From a virus: DNA of 30,561 nt. Below the pieces are notes generated by a model. It ran no database searches. It was not told where the DNA came from and saw only the letters and a list, made by a program, of their open reading frames with translations. The stretch is from positions 1 to 30,561 of the IMG/VR virus record IMGVR_UViG_3300030090_001003. One strand, written 5' to 3'. Below are positions 1 to 9,517 of this stretch, piece after piece. Each line of letters starts with the position of its first letter. The stretch's first letter is position 1. A program made the translations under genes and the position numbers.

Positions 1-1160
1 TTTTTTAGAAAACCTGCTCTTTGCTTAGGGTTTAAATTAGCTCTGTCTTCTGGGCTAAAGTTGTTAAAAAACCATCCTTTTTTATAAGACCTAGTTTTGC
101 CATCAAATGATTTAAATTGTATTGTGTCTTTACCTTCTGTAACTACATACCCTTTTTGCTTTTCCCCTCTAGCCCATACTTGTTTTAATTTTTCTTTACT
201 TAATTTTTTACTTGCAGAAATATCAGCACTTGCTTTATATACATCATCTCTACCTTGAGTTGATTTAGGTATTGCTTCGTATGTAAACTCTGGCTTTCTA
301 GCATCGTCTACAAATTGCTTAACTTCTTTGTATCCTTTACTAGCTAGTTTGTTTACACCCTTGATACCTGCTACCATACCAGCCGCATGGACAAAATCTT
401 GAGGAGTTGGTGCTCTTCCTTCTAGTACTGGTGCTCCAATACCAACTTCTGCAATTTCAGCTCCAGTTCTAGTTAATAAACTAGCTCCAGCTTGAGTTAG
501 ATATGCGTTTGTAGCTCCTGTCATTCCACCTAAAACAGTGCCTTTAGCACCAGCCTTTACTACATTTCCAACATCTATTGAACCATCTGTTAATTGTTGT
601 TGCAAAGCATCTGAAGCACCAGAGTACAGACCAAAAGCACCAGCTTGAGTTCCAACAGTTTCTACTGCTTTACTAGCAGATGTAGCCGCAACTTTTCTAG
701 AAACACCGCTTTTTAATAATTTACCAAATATATATTTTTTTATAGTAGCTTTACCTGCTGTTTTTGCTACTATCCCACCTATACCACCACCTACTACTGT
801 AGTAGCAAGGTCTACTGGAGCAAAAAAAGATGCAAGACCAGCTCCTAAATCTCCAATAACTCCGGGGTCATATCCAGATAAATCAAACCTCTTGTTACCA
901 GTAGACATTTCATATGCCATTCCTTGCAATGAGTTATTATACCCTTTCTTAATCCAGTCAGGCATGGAGTCCCATATGTTTTCTTCTTTTCTAGTAGCTG
1001 GCTTATATTCCTTTTCTTCTTCATTTAACTTATATTGCGGATATTGCTTTACTATATATCTATAAGCACTGTTAGTGCTCATAGTATTTAAAAATGGAGC
1101 ATTTGTAGAAAATGTATTTACAAGTTCTTCCTTTGACATATTTGGATTAAACTGTGGCAT
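1..1160 (-). CDS. Partial large virion protein, probable internal/ejection protein
   Basis: The frame is open from an ATG at 1158-1160 through the left edge of the window, so only the first 386 codons are visible and the C-terminus is missing. The N-terminal ~85 residues are polar and aromatic. Residues about 95-240 are Gly/Ala-rich with several hydrophobic stretches (for example GAGLASFFAPVDLATTVVGG), followed by a Lys-rich region. This composition, the last position in the late operon and the large open size fit the internal or DNA-ejection proteins of podophages, which leave the capsid and form a channel in the host envelope. No enzymatic motif is visible in this part, although a lytic or polyvalent domain could lie beyond the edge. 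Its ATG shares one base with the stop of the preceding gene (TAATG), so it is probably translated by coupling. Confidence 0.7.
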   Translation of the reverse strand, partial: MPQFNPNMSKEELVNTFSTNAPFLNTMSTNSAYRYIVKQYPQYKLNEEEKEYKPATRKEENIWDSMPDWIKKGYNNSLQGMAYEMSTGNKRFDLSGYDPGVIGDLGAGLASFFAPVDLATTVVGGGIGGIVAKTAGKATIKKYIFGKLLKSGVSRKVAATSASKAVETVGTQAGAFGLYSGASDALQQQLTDGSIDVGNVVKAGAKGTVLGGMTGATNAYLTQAGASLLTRTGAEIAEVGIGAPVLEGRAPTPQDFVHAAGMVAGIKGVNKLASKGYKEVKQFVDDARKPEFTYEAIPKSTQGRDDVYKASADISASKKLSKEKLKQVWARGEKQKGYVVTEGKDTIQFKSFDGKTRSYKKGWFFNNFSPEDRANLNPKQRAGFLK

Positions 1161-2827
1161 TAAATATTAAACTCCATGTTGCTCATTAATATTTGCTTTA
1201 ATTCATTTACAGGTATATTAGTTTTTTTAGAAAGCATTTCATAAAATTTACTGTTATATTCTTTATCTCTAAAATCACCAGATGATGAAAGATATGGATT
1301 TAGTATATCTTTTATCTCTTGCTGTCTACCAGAAAGAGTTCTAGCTAGTATAGTTTTTTTATTAGATGGTGCAGTTTTATTGTATCGTTCTTTTAAATTA
1401 TCTATTCTTTTTAATTCGTTAGCCATTCTGCTAGTTAAAACTTCAACATTAAATTTTTTACCCTTAGACGAACCAGATTTTACCTCAAGAATATTTCCGC
1501 TAGTTAGGCTTTGTCCTGTATCTGGAAATAATTCTTCATCAGCACTATCTCTTCTTTTACTAGTATCTCCTGCTTGAGCAAAATTTAATCCAGCTATTAT
1601 TTTGTCAGATATGCCCAGAGACTTAGCGTCTGCCTTGTCTTTTATTTCTCCAGCATCAATAGCTTCCTGAATACTATTTTTACTATATTCCATTGCTTGG
1701 TCTTGCTCTGTAACTCGCCTGAGTTCTGTTGGGTCTGTATAGTTATTAGCAAATGCGACATCATCAACATTGTCTTCAGCTATATTTTTTGTTGCTGTAT
1801 CTATAGCATTATCTGCTATAACTTGGTCAGCTTCATTATCAGAACCAAATGCTAAATCGTAGCTACCGTCATCTGATAATGTAGGGGGAGCTCCAAGACC
1901 TCTTCTTATTAACTCGTCTCTTTTTGCAAGTATATTGACTTGCTCATCTATACCGTTTTCTTTAGTAGTTATAAACGCATCTGATAAATCACCTCCTCCA
2001 CCTCCTTGACCTTTTGCAATAATTTTAGAAGCCTGTGCTTCAAAGTTAGATATATTTTTATCAAACGTTTCTAGTTGTGCCTTTGTAGTTTCATAAGCTT
2101 CGTCATCTTCAGGCATTAAAGCAAACTGTTCAGCTAGTTTATTTCTTTTTGTTTCTAAACTTGCCAATCTATTTGTATAGTATGATAATGCACTTTTATC
2201 GTCATCAGTTATATTGTTTCTATCTTTTATATAATTACTATATAGATATGATTGATAACTTTTAGGGTCTTTCATAAACATTCTAGCGTCATCCATATCC
2301 ATAGAGTATGCAAGGTTAGGGTTTCTTGCGTTGTACCTATCCTTAAAATCCGTAGCTAACGATTCTTGTCTTAAGGCAAAATCTTTTTTTGCCTGTAAAT
2401 TTTTTCTCAATCTAGGTTTAATTTTATTATCATGTTCAGGATTACCAGTATTTATTTGAGCTAAAACAGCATCAACATCCATGTTGGCTAAAGATTGTGA
2501 GTCAGGATATGAAAACGCTATATTAGCATCTATCTCAGCCTTAGTGGTATTGTATGCATCCTTAAAACTATCTAACTCATATTGCTTTTCCTGTAATCCA
2601 AATTTGTCTCTTGCTAATTGGTCTTGTTCTTGTTCCCTAAGTCTAGTTAGCTTATTTTGTTCAACTGATTCTTTGTACTGGTTTTGACTTAATTCTAATC
2701 TAGCATCTGCACGCTCATTCTCTCTTATCATGTTTTGATATTCAGGACTAGCGTATTTAGAAATCTCCTCAAATAGGACATCTAATCCAGTTGGTGCTTT
2801 TTCTAATACTATTCTTGGTAATGCCAT
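1160..2827 (-). CDS. Coiled-coil virion protein, possible internal protein
   Basis: This 555-residue protein is not recognised by family. It is highly charged and helical: residues about 25-100 and 205-265 read as coiled coils rich in Glu, Lys, Gln and Arg. A Gly run (QGGGGGD) near residue 275 separates an N-terminal helical half from an acidic middle and a basic C-terminal third. There is no signal peptide or membrane helix. The ATG at 2825-2827 has a good AGGAG site eight bases upstream. It sits between two Gly-rich virion proteins and the partial ejection-type protein, so an internal virion or injection role is likely, by position rather than by motif. The stop overlaps the next ATG by one base. 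Confidence 0.7.
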   Translation of the reverse strand: MALPRIVLEKAPTGLDVLFEEISKYASPEYQNMIRENERADARLELSQNQYKESVEQNKLTRLREQEQDQLARDKFGLQEKQYELDSFKDAYNTTKAEIDANIAFSYPDSQSLANMDVDAVLAQINTGNPEHDNKIKPRLRKNLQAKKDFALRQESLATDFKDRYNARNPNLAYSMDMDDARMFMKDPKSYQSYLYSNYIKDRNNITDDDKSALSYYTNRLASLETKRNKLAEQFALMPEDDEAYETTKAQLETFDKNISNFEAQASKIIAKGQGGGGGDLSDAFITTKENGIDEQVNILAKRDELIRRGLGAPPTLSDDGSYDLAFGSDNEADQVIADNAIDTATKNIAEDNVDDVAFANNYTDPTELRRVTEQDQAMEYSKNSIQEAIDAGEIKDKADAKSLGISDKIIAGLNFAQAGDTSKRRDSADEELFPDTGQSLTSGNILEVKSGSSKGKKFNVEVLTSRMANELKRIDNLKERYNKTAPSNKKTILARTLSGRQQEIKDILNPYLSSSGDFRDKEYNSKFYEMLSKKTNIPVNELKQILMSNMEFNI

Positions 2828-2836
2828 TTGTTTCTC

Positions 2837-3976
2837 CTATGATGCTCTAATCCATTGATTTTGTGTAGTATCCCAATTAAATACATTTCCATTTGGAGCT
2901 GTGAATGTATTGTTTTCAGTAAAGGGGTCATATTGAGGAAATGTAAATGAACCATCTGGGCTACTGGCTCCTGCTGAAAAACCTCTTTGCCCTGCTCTTG
3001 GAGCATTAACAGGTTGAGTAGGTTGAGTAGGTTGGGTAGGTGCTGTATATCCCTCATCAAAACTAGCACCTCCAGCTTCAACATCAGCTAAGTAGCTTAA
3101 AGCATCTAACTCAGATTGCTCTAATGCTTGGTCTAAGGCTCTTTGTGTTCCAGTTTCGTAAGACTGGTATGCTTGAGTCGTTGCTGTAGGGTCTTGGAAC
3201 AATGCTCCAGCTTGTTGTTGTCTTATATTTTTTAAGTCTTGTCTTCCTCTAGCACCCATAGTTTCTCTTGCTTCTAAAAAAGAAGATACATCTGGAGTTC
3301 CATATGCTTTCTTAAAATCTTCTCTATCTGCTCCATAAGTAAGTCTACCGCCAAATTGTTCATACAACTGATTTTCTGTCATCCCACCATATTGATAGCC
3401 TTGCCTAGGGTTAGCCATAACATTCATAGTTCCTTGTTGGTGTCTATTCATTATCATTTGCAATGCATCTAAAGCTTCTTGAGTTTCCATAATTTCTCCA
3501 GCTTTTTGAGCCGCTTCTAATATAGCTCTTCTATTAGACCCAGTAGCTCCACCAACAAAGTCACCCATCTTTTCAAACTCGCCTAATGCTTGAGCATAGT
3601 AGTCTTTAACACCAAGAGAATATCCACCTTTACGGTCTCTTTTGTCTTCTACTTCTCCACCTTCTTGCATATACCCCATCTTATTTCTAACGTTTTCAGG
3701 TAACTTAGATAATCCTTTGTTCCCAGTAGGTATTGATTTTAGTTGACCACCTTTTTGCATACCAACTTCAGATAAAAAATTCATAGCTATAGCTTCATCT
3801 ATTGCAGAATGAGCTGTATTTTCGTTATCAAACCTAGGCTCTACTACAAAATTTAAAGTATCTAACATAGGTTTAAATTTTCTAGCCGCATTTCTATTAA
3901 CAACATACTCATCATTCTCAACAAAGATAGGACTTGTTGTGTTATCTCCGGGCTTAGGGTCATTCCCAAAATGCAT
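2837..3976 (-). CDS. Gly-rich virion protein with GG-motif repeats
   Basis: A 379-residue protein of unknown function. The N-terminus holds a segment (EYVVNRNAAR, residues 23-32) that resembles the 'EFVVNR' element found in many phage tail and tape-measure-like proteins. Short aromatic/Gln-x-Gly-Gly modules recur (MQKGG near 73, YMQEGG near 102, YQYGG near 194, YEQFGG near 205) and match modules in the gene upstream. The middle (about 145-300) is helical and Gln/Ala-rich. A Thr-Gln-Pro linker (311-324) leads to an aromatic, Asn-rich C-terminal end. The start overlaps the previous stop by one base (TAATG). Placement among injection-type genes suggests a minor virion or ejection component. The function is inferred from context only. 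Confidence 0.68.
   Translation of the reverse strand: MHFGNDPKPGDNTTSPIFVENDEYVVNRNAARKFKPMLDTLNFVVEPRFDNENTAHSAIDEAIAMNFLSEVGMQKGGQLKSIPTGNKGLSKLPENVRNKMGYMQEGGEVEDKRDRKGGYSLGVKDYYAQALGEFEKMGDFVGGATGSNRRAILEAAQKAGEIMETQEALDALQMIMNRHQQGTMNVMANPRQGYQYGGMTENQLYEQFGGRLTYGADREDFKKAYGTPDVSSFLEARETMGARGRQDLKNIRQQQAGALFQDPTATTQAYQSYETGTQRALDQALEQSELDALSYLADVEAGGASFDEGYTAPTQPTQPTQPVNAPRAGQRGFSAGASSPDGSFTFPQYDPFTENNTFTAPNGNVFNWDTTQNQWIRAS
3012..3038. repeat. Three-copy 9-bp tandem repeat
   Basis: Three head-to-tail copies of ggttgagta (the third has one change, a to g) lie inside the preceding gene and encode the Thr-Gln-Pro linker. They are in frame, so copy number could change linker length without breaking the protein. 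Confidence 0.85.
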
Positions 3977-5616
3977 TATACTATCCTCCTGTTAAAAGGC
4001 ATCATACTTATTAAGCCTCCGCCTCTATAGTTTTTTCTTTTAGGTGTCATACCGCCTTTCATATACTTATTCATCATTCCTCCACCCATATATCCATCAA
4101 TCATTCCTCCCATCTGGTTGCCTTCTCCAAGCATATCTAGAATATCCCTTCTTCTTTCCATTGTGTATAGCTCATTACCAAAAGCGTCTGATTCAGGATT
4201 GGTTATTAAATTCTGCCTAAACATTTCAGCTCCACCTCTTTTTTCTTCTAATAATTCTAAAATATCTTTGTATGGATTTCCTAATGTATTCATATTGCCC
4301 ATACCAGAAACAGGAGCTTCTCCCAGCTCTTCTCCTGTAAATGGATTCATCATAGGTTCTAATTTTTCTGGTTGATTCATAAACCGAGACTTCATTTGTC
4401 TTGGGATATCAACTTCTCCTGTATCAGTATAATAATAAGGAGTATCTGGTCTTGCTACATTTTTTACTTGTTTAGTTAATTGTTGAAGACTTTTTAAATC
4501 ACCTTTATCCATATCAACAAGACTTTGTTGATACCTGTCTTCAGCCTCATCAACATTCATTTGGTTAAGTTCTTGTATAGCTTTCAGAATTGAACTGTCT
4601 TGACTAACTCCTTTATCATATATATCACTAAAATCAGCTCCAGATTGAACTAAGTTTTCAGGAGAATAAGAAGGCATATCAACATCTGGTGTCTCTAGTA
4701 TATTTCCCTCTCCACCAAAAGACCTCATAAGTGAACTTAAACCTCCAGTTTGATAACCATTTATCATACCACCTTTTTGTAGATTTAACTTGTCATATTC
4801 ATCCATTAAATCACTCATCGCATAGTTGCCTCCCTCATTATACGTAAATTCTCCAAAAGGTTTTATATTTTCATCCATTAAATTAGCCTGACTTAAGTCT
4901 CCAAATGAAAATCCCTTTGAGTATCCAGCCATACCAGCCGCATTTTTTGGTGTAAATTCACCAAGACCAACAGTTAATCCACCCTCTCCAGACGGATTGA
5001 AACCTAATGCAGATTTAAAACCGCCCTCTGGCAAAGCTCCAGTTACCTCTGCTACGTTAGAAACTTCTTCAGCATCTTTTAATTTTTTTAATTTTGTACC
5101 AATATCAGCCGCTTTTACTCCAGCAGTAACACCAGCAACAGCTCCAGAAGCCAAAGACCTTTCAAGACTATCATCTCTTAAACCTGCTCTATAGTCTTTG
5201 ATTTCATCTAATTGTTTTTGACCCCAAGTTCCCGGGTCTGGAGCATCTGGTGCATCAGACAGTTTTTCACCTAATTTTTCCCCTGTAAACCTACCTAAAG
5301 CTCCCATACCTCCAGCTACTAAACCTTTACCTACTGCACCAGCAAGTAATCCAGAGCCGGGAAGAATTGCATTTGCTACTAAAGGAGCCGCAAGACCAGC
5401 TAAAGACGCAAGTCCTTTTCCATATCCTAATATTTTATTTTTTGCGGATTGAGCAGAAGCAGTTGCATCAGCTATTGCATCTTGACCAGCTCTCTGTTTT
5501 CTCATTGCACTAATTCTAGCCATAAGCTGATTAGTTCTTCCACCTCTTTGATAGCCAAGAGGTTGAACATACCCACCTCCTAGGTATCCTTGTATTGTGT
5601 TCTTTTTCATCATCAT
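3976..5616 (-). CDS. Gly-rich virion protein with nine GG modules, possible injection protein
   Basis: A 546-residue protein of unknown family. Residues about 60-115 form a Gly/Ala/Leu hydrophobic region with two possible membrane-interacting helices (GLASLAGLAAPLVANAILPG and following). A second Ala/Gly-rich stretch lies at 155-175. Short modules of the form aromatic or Leu, two residues, Gly-Gly, then usually a hydrophobic residue occur at about 11, 22, 259, 279, 288, 500, 509, 518 and 530, clustered at both ends. The ATG at 5614-5616 is the first of three consecutive Met codons and has GAGGT upstream at good spacing. Hydrophobic Gly-rich segments in a soluble-looking late protein fit a podovirus ejection protein that inserts in the host envelope. 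That role is inference. Confidence 0.68.
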   Translation of the reverse strand: MMMKKNTIQGYLGGGYVQPLGYQRGGRTNQLMARISAMRKQRAGQDAIADATASAQSAKNKILGYGKGLASLAGLAAPLVANAILPGSGLLAGAVGKGLVAGGMGALGRFTGEKLGEKLSDAPDAPDPGTWGQKQLDEIKDYRAGLRDDSLERSLASGAVAGVTAGVKAADIGTKLKKLKDAEEVSNVAEVTGALPEGGFKSALGFNPSGEGGLTVGLGEFTPKNAAGMAGYSKGFSFGDLSQANLMDENIKPFGEFTYNEGGNYAMSDLMDEYDKLNLQKGGMINGYQTGGLSSLMRSFGGEGNILETPDVDMPSYSPENLVQSGADFSDIYDKGVSQDSSILKAIQELNQMNVDEAEDRYQQSLVDMDKGDLKSLQQLTKQVKNVARPDTPYYYTDTGEVDIPRQMKSRFMNQPEKLEPMMNPFTGEELGEAPVSGMGNMNTLGNPYKDILELLEEKRGGAEMFRQNLITNPESDAFGNELYTMERRRDILDMLGEGNQMGGMIDGYMGGGMMNKYMKGGMTPKRKNYRGGGLISMMPFNRRIV

Positions 5617-5627
5617 AATTTAACCTC

Positions 5628-6302
5628 TTAAGCTATTACGTTTGTTTTCCATACGGATGTCATAAAAAAATGTTTTTCAGAAGTTACTATGTTAGTATTA
5701 TCTGCTTGTAAACTTATTCCAGCTAACTCTCCAGTAGCTATTTTAGGTTCTGCACTCCAATCATTTATACCTATCTCAATATAACTATTATTTGACCAGT
5801 CTGCAGTGGCATCGTGGGTCGCTACTTCTCTTACTGTTGTACTACCGTTTGTTATTTTTTCTATTTTAAAAACTATATCTGTTCCGGCTGTGGTAATTGG
5901 TGGAACTCTAAAAAATATTTTAGTACAAATCATATCATAAGGAGACAGATAACCACTTCTAGCTTCTAATAAAGCAGTTTGCTCTCCGGAACCTTGCCAA
6001 GGAACATATATTTTTGTGTCTGGTAAATCATCTGTAAGGTTATGATTAAATGTTCTATAGTCTGTAAATTTATGAGTGTATTTTAAATCTCTTGTAGTAA
6101 GAACTCTATCAACATATTGGTTTCCGTCTGCAGATAAGTACATTTTCCATAACTTACCTTGCTGTTTCCTAACCATTGCCAACTGCCTGTTATTACTTAG
6201 TGTAAAATTTGTTACGCCATTTGGAGAATCTTTAGTTATAATAGAATCTGTTTCTAAAGACCTAGTAGAATTTTGTATTTTTCTTATGTTTCTTTCTGAC
6301 AT
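5628..6302 (-). CDS. Hypothetical tail-associated virion protein
   Basis: A 224-residue protein not recognised by family. It starts with a short basic/polar arm (about 1-30) and then reads as a beta-rich domain with many Thr, Asn and aromatic residues and no membrane segment or Cys motif. It follows the beta-propeller tail protein with a one-base TAATG overlap, so the two are likely made together. Candidates are a tail needle, a small receptor-binding subunit or a tail accessory protein, but no sequence motif decides between them. Confidence 0.62.
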   Translation of the reverse strand: MSERNIRKIQNSTRSLETDSIITKDSPNGVTNFTLSNNRQLAMVRKQQGKLWKMYLSADGNQYVDRVLTTRDLKYTHKFTDYRTFNHNLTDDLPDTKIYVPWQGSGEQTALLEARSGYLSPYDMICTKIFFRVPPITTAGTDIVFKIEKITNGSTTVREVATHDATADWSNNSYIEIGINDWSAEPKIATGELAGISLQADNTNIVTSEKHFFMTSVWKTNVIA

Positions 6303-8971
6303 TATGCCGCCTTAGCGGATAGAACTCTGTATTCTACCGTAATATCATTAATGGAAAATTTAGAATCTTCAGCTAAGTTATCAAAATTAAACCTAAACAT
6401 TATACTTTGACAAGGTGTTAAGTCTTTAGCTGAATCAACTAAAGGTAATTTTAATGTGCTGTAATACTTATTACTAGAGTGTGTTTGAGGTATAGTAGAT
6501 GATGATGCGTTCAAAGAAACCCAAGTTCCACTTTGGTTTATCATAAATTCAATTTCAGAATCATTGATAGCGGTAGAGCCACTATGCCTGTAGTTAATAT
6601 ACAATGCGTAAATTTTCTTTTTATTTCCGGGCTTACCAAAATCTAAATCTGGAGTTTGCAATCTATAATACTTATGACCTTGCTCTGCAGTTTGGTGTTG
6701 AGTTACTATAACCTTACCTGTTCCAGCACCATTAACATCAACATCATCAGTATCATAAGCAACAATCAGCCTACCACTACTATCATTTACCATGTTAGAT
6801 ATATGAGCATCGTAAGTTGTACCAGAGCTAAGTGCCGCATTATTTGCATTTGGAGCCGCATCTTTTCCAAAATACCAACTCCTGTATCTGAAGTCGTAAT
6901 AGAATGCGTCTTCTGCGTCTTGAGCTTGGTCAATAAAAATAGCTTGTTTAATTTCTGCTATATAACCAACAACTGGATTGGTAAAATTAGACCATTCAGT
7001 TCCAGACAAAACAGACTGACCAGTATCTGCGATTCTTCCATCAGTGATATTAACTACATCTGTTCCATTAAATAAGTAAGCTCCATTTTTATTACCCCAA
7101 ACAACTCCAAATTCTGTATTAGCTACACTATAAGTATATTCAACACCAGCATACGGAACTGTTTTTTCTAAAAACCAACCACTTGGAGATGGTGATGCTA
7201 TGTTTAATATTTGCAAAGTTCTTTGCTTAAAAGCTAATAACCTATCTGAGTAATAAGCTAAACAAGTATAATCCTCTCCGTCTCCTTTAGTCACATCAAG
7301 TTTATTAAACTCTGGGAATGTGTCATACTTACCAATTTGACTAAACATTATCCTATCACCAAAGTGAGGAAAGATTGTATTTACATCAGTGGCTCCAGCT
7401 GAACCATCGTCATACTTAACATTAGCCACAAACGCTCTATTTCCCCCTATTACGGCTGTTTTATAACCAGAGCCTAGTTGACCAAAGGCTATCTGTTTTG
7501 TGGACGGAGCAAAGCCATTTAAAGACTCGTATGAATCTAGGTTTGGTTTTGATGATTGCAGGTCAAAATCTCCATGAGTTGTTGTTGCAGATATTCTAAA
7601 CTCTCCAGTTCCATCTGCGTTCCAATTAGAAAAGATATCATTTAAGCTAGCCCTAGCTCCATTTTTAATATCTATATCTATAAATAAAATCCACTCTTCA
7701 TTACTCCCAGATTCTCTTATGTATATTCTGCCACCGCTAACTCTTTTAGGATAGTCACCATTAGCAGAACTACCAACTGTGTTAGCGTAGACATTTACAT
7801 TAAACTTCTTACCTTCGCTATGATTAAATGCTCCACCAGAAAACAACGTTATTAAAGATTCTTGGTTTCCATCATATATAAAGGTTCCTCCAAACTCATA
7901 ACTCTTACCTTCCCACTCACCATCTTCTGTGCTTGTTTCAACGCATAAACCCCATCCTGTTCCACCTGTTGGTAAGTACTCATCAGCACCATCTAATGAA
8001 CTAGAAGCTGTTCTATCACAATCACTTGGTGGAGAAAGTGTGTTGTCTTCTGCGTACATATTAGCAGATACAGTAGTTCCAACTGTGTCGCCAACAACAA
8101 ACTGTTCTCTTTCTATATGACCAAACCATTTAGGAGTTGAAAGATTACTATGGTTCCCATCAGCTACTCTTAAAACTCCACCAGTGTAGTAATAAACAAA
8201 CTGAGGAGCACTATCAGTATCTGTTACTATTGTGATAGCATCTGTTGTCCAGCTTCCATTACTGTCTATAAACACATCAACTTTTCCATCGTCTGTATTT
8301 CCTATTGCCAACATATAATCACCAACAAAACCCGGTCTTTTAAAGTTGACATCTGTATCAGCTGAAACACTTTCATTAGTTATATTTTCAGCTAATTGCA
8401 ATGTGTTTAAAACATAGGCTCCGTTCATTGTGTGGTCGTTACTGCTAGCAATAGATGCGTTAGCAGTTGTAGCTTGTGATAATATTCCTACAATAGTTTT
8501 TACTCCATTGTTTCCAGATTGATTTGCTCCAGAAATTACAATTTTTTGAGGTAAGTCTCCAACGGCAGATATTAAATTATTTGCAGTCCAAAAATTATCA
8601 TCATTAATCCAAACTTTATTTGTATCGTGAAATAGTATTGCGTAATTACCAGAACTATGTTGAGATATACTTGTAGCACCACTGGCTCTTGCTGTCACAC
8701 CACCAACACCAACAGGGTCATCAGCTTCAAAATAAAATAAACCATATCCGGGATTTATTGATGCCGTTGCTACATCAACTGTGTTATTGGCTAATGTCAA
8801 TGCACTGCCATTTGTTGCAGTATTCCATTCTGACCTAGGTATTAACTCTCCGTTTTTAGATACATTAAAATTAATGCATTCAGCCATTTCTCCAACACTT
8901 AAATCTCTAGGATTTTTAACATTGTTAATTCCTTGACCAAAGTTATTTATAGAAAAGTATTGTTTAGGCAC
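6302..8971 (-). CDS. Tail hub / tubular protein, beta-propeller type (P22 gp10 / T7 gp12-like)
   Basis: An 889-residue protein. Its N-terminus has the typical opening of podovirus tail hub proteins: a Phe-Gly-x-Gly-Ile-Asn element, then DP/NPRDL, a GEMAECINF segment and GELIPR (residues about 8-46). A second diagnostic region at about 570-632 has DRLLAFKQRTLQIL, then 'TVPYAGVEYTYSVANTEFGVVW' type residues ending in GAYLFNG, the pattern seen around the central propeller of this family, where it marks the plug of the tail tube. The remainder is Thr/Asn/Gly-rich beta structure. The start codon is GTG, not ATG (8969-8971), and shares one base with the TAG stop of the endolysin gene. I am fairly sure it is a tail tube/hub protein. 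Assignment to gp10 or gp12 specifically is by pattern memory, not alignment. Confidence 0.7.
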   Translation of the reverse strand: MPKQYFSINNFGQGINNVKNPRDLSVGEMAECINFNVSKNGELIPRSEWNTATNGSALTLANNTVDVATASINPGYGLFYFEADDPVGVGGVTARASGATSISQHSSGNYAILFHDTNKVWINDDNFWTANNLISAVGDLPQKIVISGANQSGNNGVKTIVGILSQATTANASIASSNDHTMNGAYVLNTLQLAENITNESVSADTDVNFKRPGFVGDYMLAIGNTDDGKVDVFIDSNGSWTTDAITIVTDTDSAPQFVYYYTGGVLRVADGNHSNLSTPKWFGHIEREQFVVGDTVGTTVSANMYAEDNTLSPPSDCDRTASSSLDGADEYLPTGGTGWGLCVETSTEDGEWEGKSYEFGGTFIYDGNQESLITLFSGGAFNHSEGKKFNVNVYANTVGSSANGDYPKRVSGGRIYIRESGSNEEWILFIDIDIKNGARASLNDIFSNWNADGTGEFRISATTTHGDFDLQSSKPNLDSYESLNGFAPSTKQIAFGQLGSGYKTAVIGGNRAFVANVKYDDGSAGATDVNTIFPHFGDRIMFSQIGKYDTFPEFNKLDVTKGDGEDYTCLAYYSDRLLAFKQRTLQILNIASPSPSGWFLEKTVPYAGVEYTYSVANTEFGVVWGNKNGAYLFNGTDVVNITDGRIADTGQSVLSGTEWSNFTNPVVGYIAEIKQAIFIDQAQDAEDAFYYDFRYRSWYFGKDAAPNANNAALSSGTTYDAHISNMVNDSSGRLIVAYDTDDVDVNGAGTGKVIVTQHQTAEQGHKYYRLQTPDLDFGKPGNKKKIYALYINYRHSGSTAINDSEIEFMINQSGTWVSLNASSSTIPQTHSSNKYYSTLKLPLVDSAKDLTPCQSIMFRFNFDNLAEDSKFSINDITVEYRVLSAKAA

Positions 8972-9351
8972 TAGTCTCGTAACTCCACATGAACTAAGTC
9001 ATCGAAACCATTATCTTTTACATCTCCATCACTATCCCAGTCTCCACCCCAGCGTATATTAATTCCAAGTTGTTTACCTATACCACGAATCATTCCACCC
9101 ATATAGTGAAACCCGTCTCTGTTTTCCCAGTCTATTGGGTAGGGGGCTAAGTCTACCGCTTTGCCTTCCATGTGTTTAGAGTACTTTACTTTCGTCGCCC
9201 CCTTAGCCAACAGCTCTTTCTGACGTTCTTCACTTCGCAATCCTTCTATAATGGTAACATCCATAATTTTAATTAACTCATTAAGCACGTTAACTAATCT
9301 AGCGTCAACACCCTTAAGTCGTTTTTTGCTTTTTTTACCAAACTTATACAT
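8971..9351 (-). CDS. M15-family peptidoglycan endopeptidase (endolysin)
   Basis: A 126-residue zinc peptidase of the phage T5-type L-alanyl-D-glutamate endopeptidase group, which cuts the stem peptide of the cell wall at lysis. The expected landmarks are present in order: KGVDARLV at 13-20, EGLRSEERQ at 36-44, the zinc-binding SKHMEGKAVDLAP (His60, Asp67), WGGDWD at 101-106, and DLVHVEL with the catalytic Asp118 and zinc ligand His121 spaced as in T5 endolysin. An upstream ATG at 9423 would add 24 residues but overlaps another gene. The ATG at 9349-9351 gives the family-typical MYKF start, has a purine-rich ribosome site, and begins one base after the stop of the 54-residue gene. There is no signal peptide, so export needs a holin. 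Confidence 0.93.
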   Translation of the reverse strand: MYKFGKKSKKRLKGVDARLVNVLNELIKIMDVTIIEGLRSEERQKELLAKGATKVKYSKHMEGKAVDLAPYPIDWENRDGFHYMGGMIRGIGKQLGINIRWGGDWDSDGDVKDNGFDDLVHVELRD

Positions 9352-9352
9352 A

Positions 9353-9517
9353 TTATCTTTTTCTTTTCTTTGCTGTTTTAGCGGCTCTTTTAAATGCACC
9401 AGCTTTAGGTGCACCTTTAGCACCTTTCTTTCTCATTTTTTCACCACTGCCAGCTTTTATTCTTTTTCTTTTAGCGTGTATGTTGGCGTACAAACCTTTT
9501 TTCTTTTTCTTTGGCAT
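9353..9517 (-). CDS. Small very basic protein (54 aa)
   Basis: A 54-residue protein with an N-terminal PKKKKKGLYANIHAKRKRI segment, a GSGEKMRKKGAKGAP centre and an AFKRAAKTAKKRKR tail. I recall near-identical small proteins in many marine phage contigs, where they are annotated as hypothetical. The function is unknown; the charge suggests nucleic-acid binding. The ATG overlaps the stop of the preceding gene by one base (TAATG) and the stop sits one base before the endolysin start, so the triple is a tightly coupled set. Confidence 0.85.
   Translation of the reverse strand: MPKKKKKGLYANIHAKRKRIKAGSGEKMRKKGAKGAPKAGAFKRAAKTAKKRKR

Noticed and set aside
2809-3084. Minus-strand frame overlapping the TQP-containing gene
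   Set aside because: A Leu/Asn-repeat translation arising from the same 9-bp repeats in another frame; the longer frame has the better start and context.
6656-7075. Long plus-strand open frame opposite the tail hub gene
   Set aside because: It lies wholly within a well-supported minus-strand gene, has low-complexity Ile/Ser/Cys composition and no ribosome site or family likeness.
8971-9423. Longer 150-residue version of the endolysin
   Set aside because: The extra 24 N-terminal residues are the other-frame reading of the 54-residue gene, and the internal ATG fits family length and coupling.
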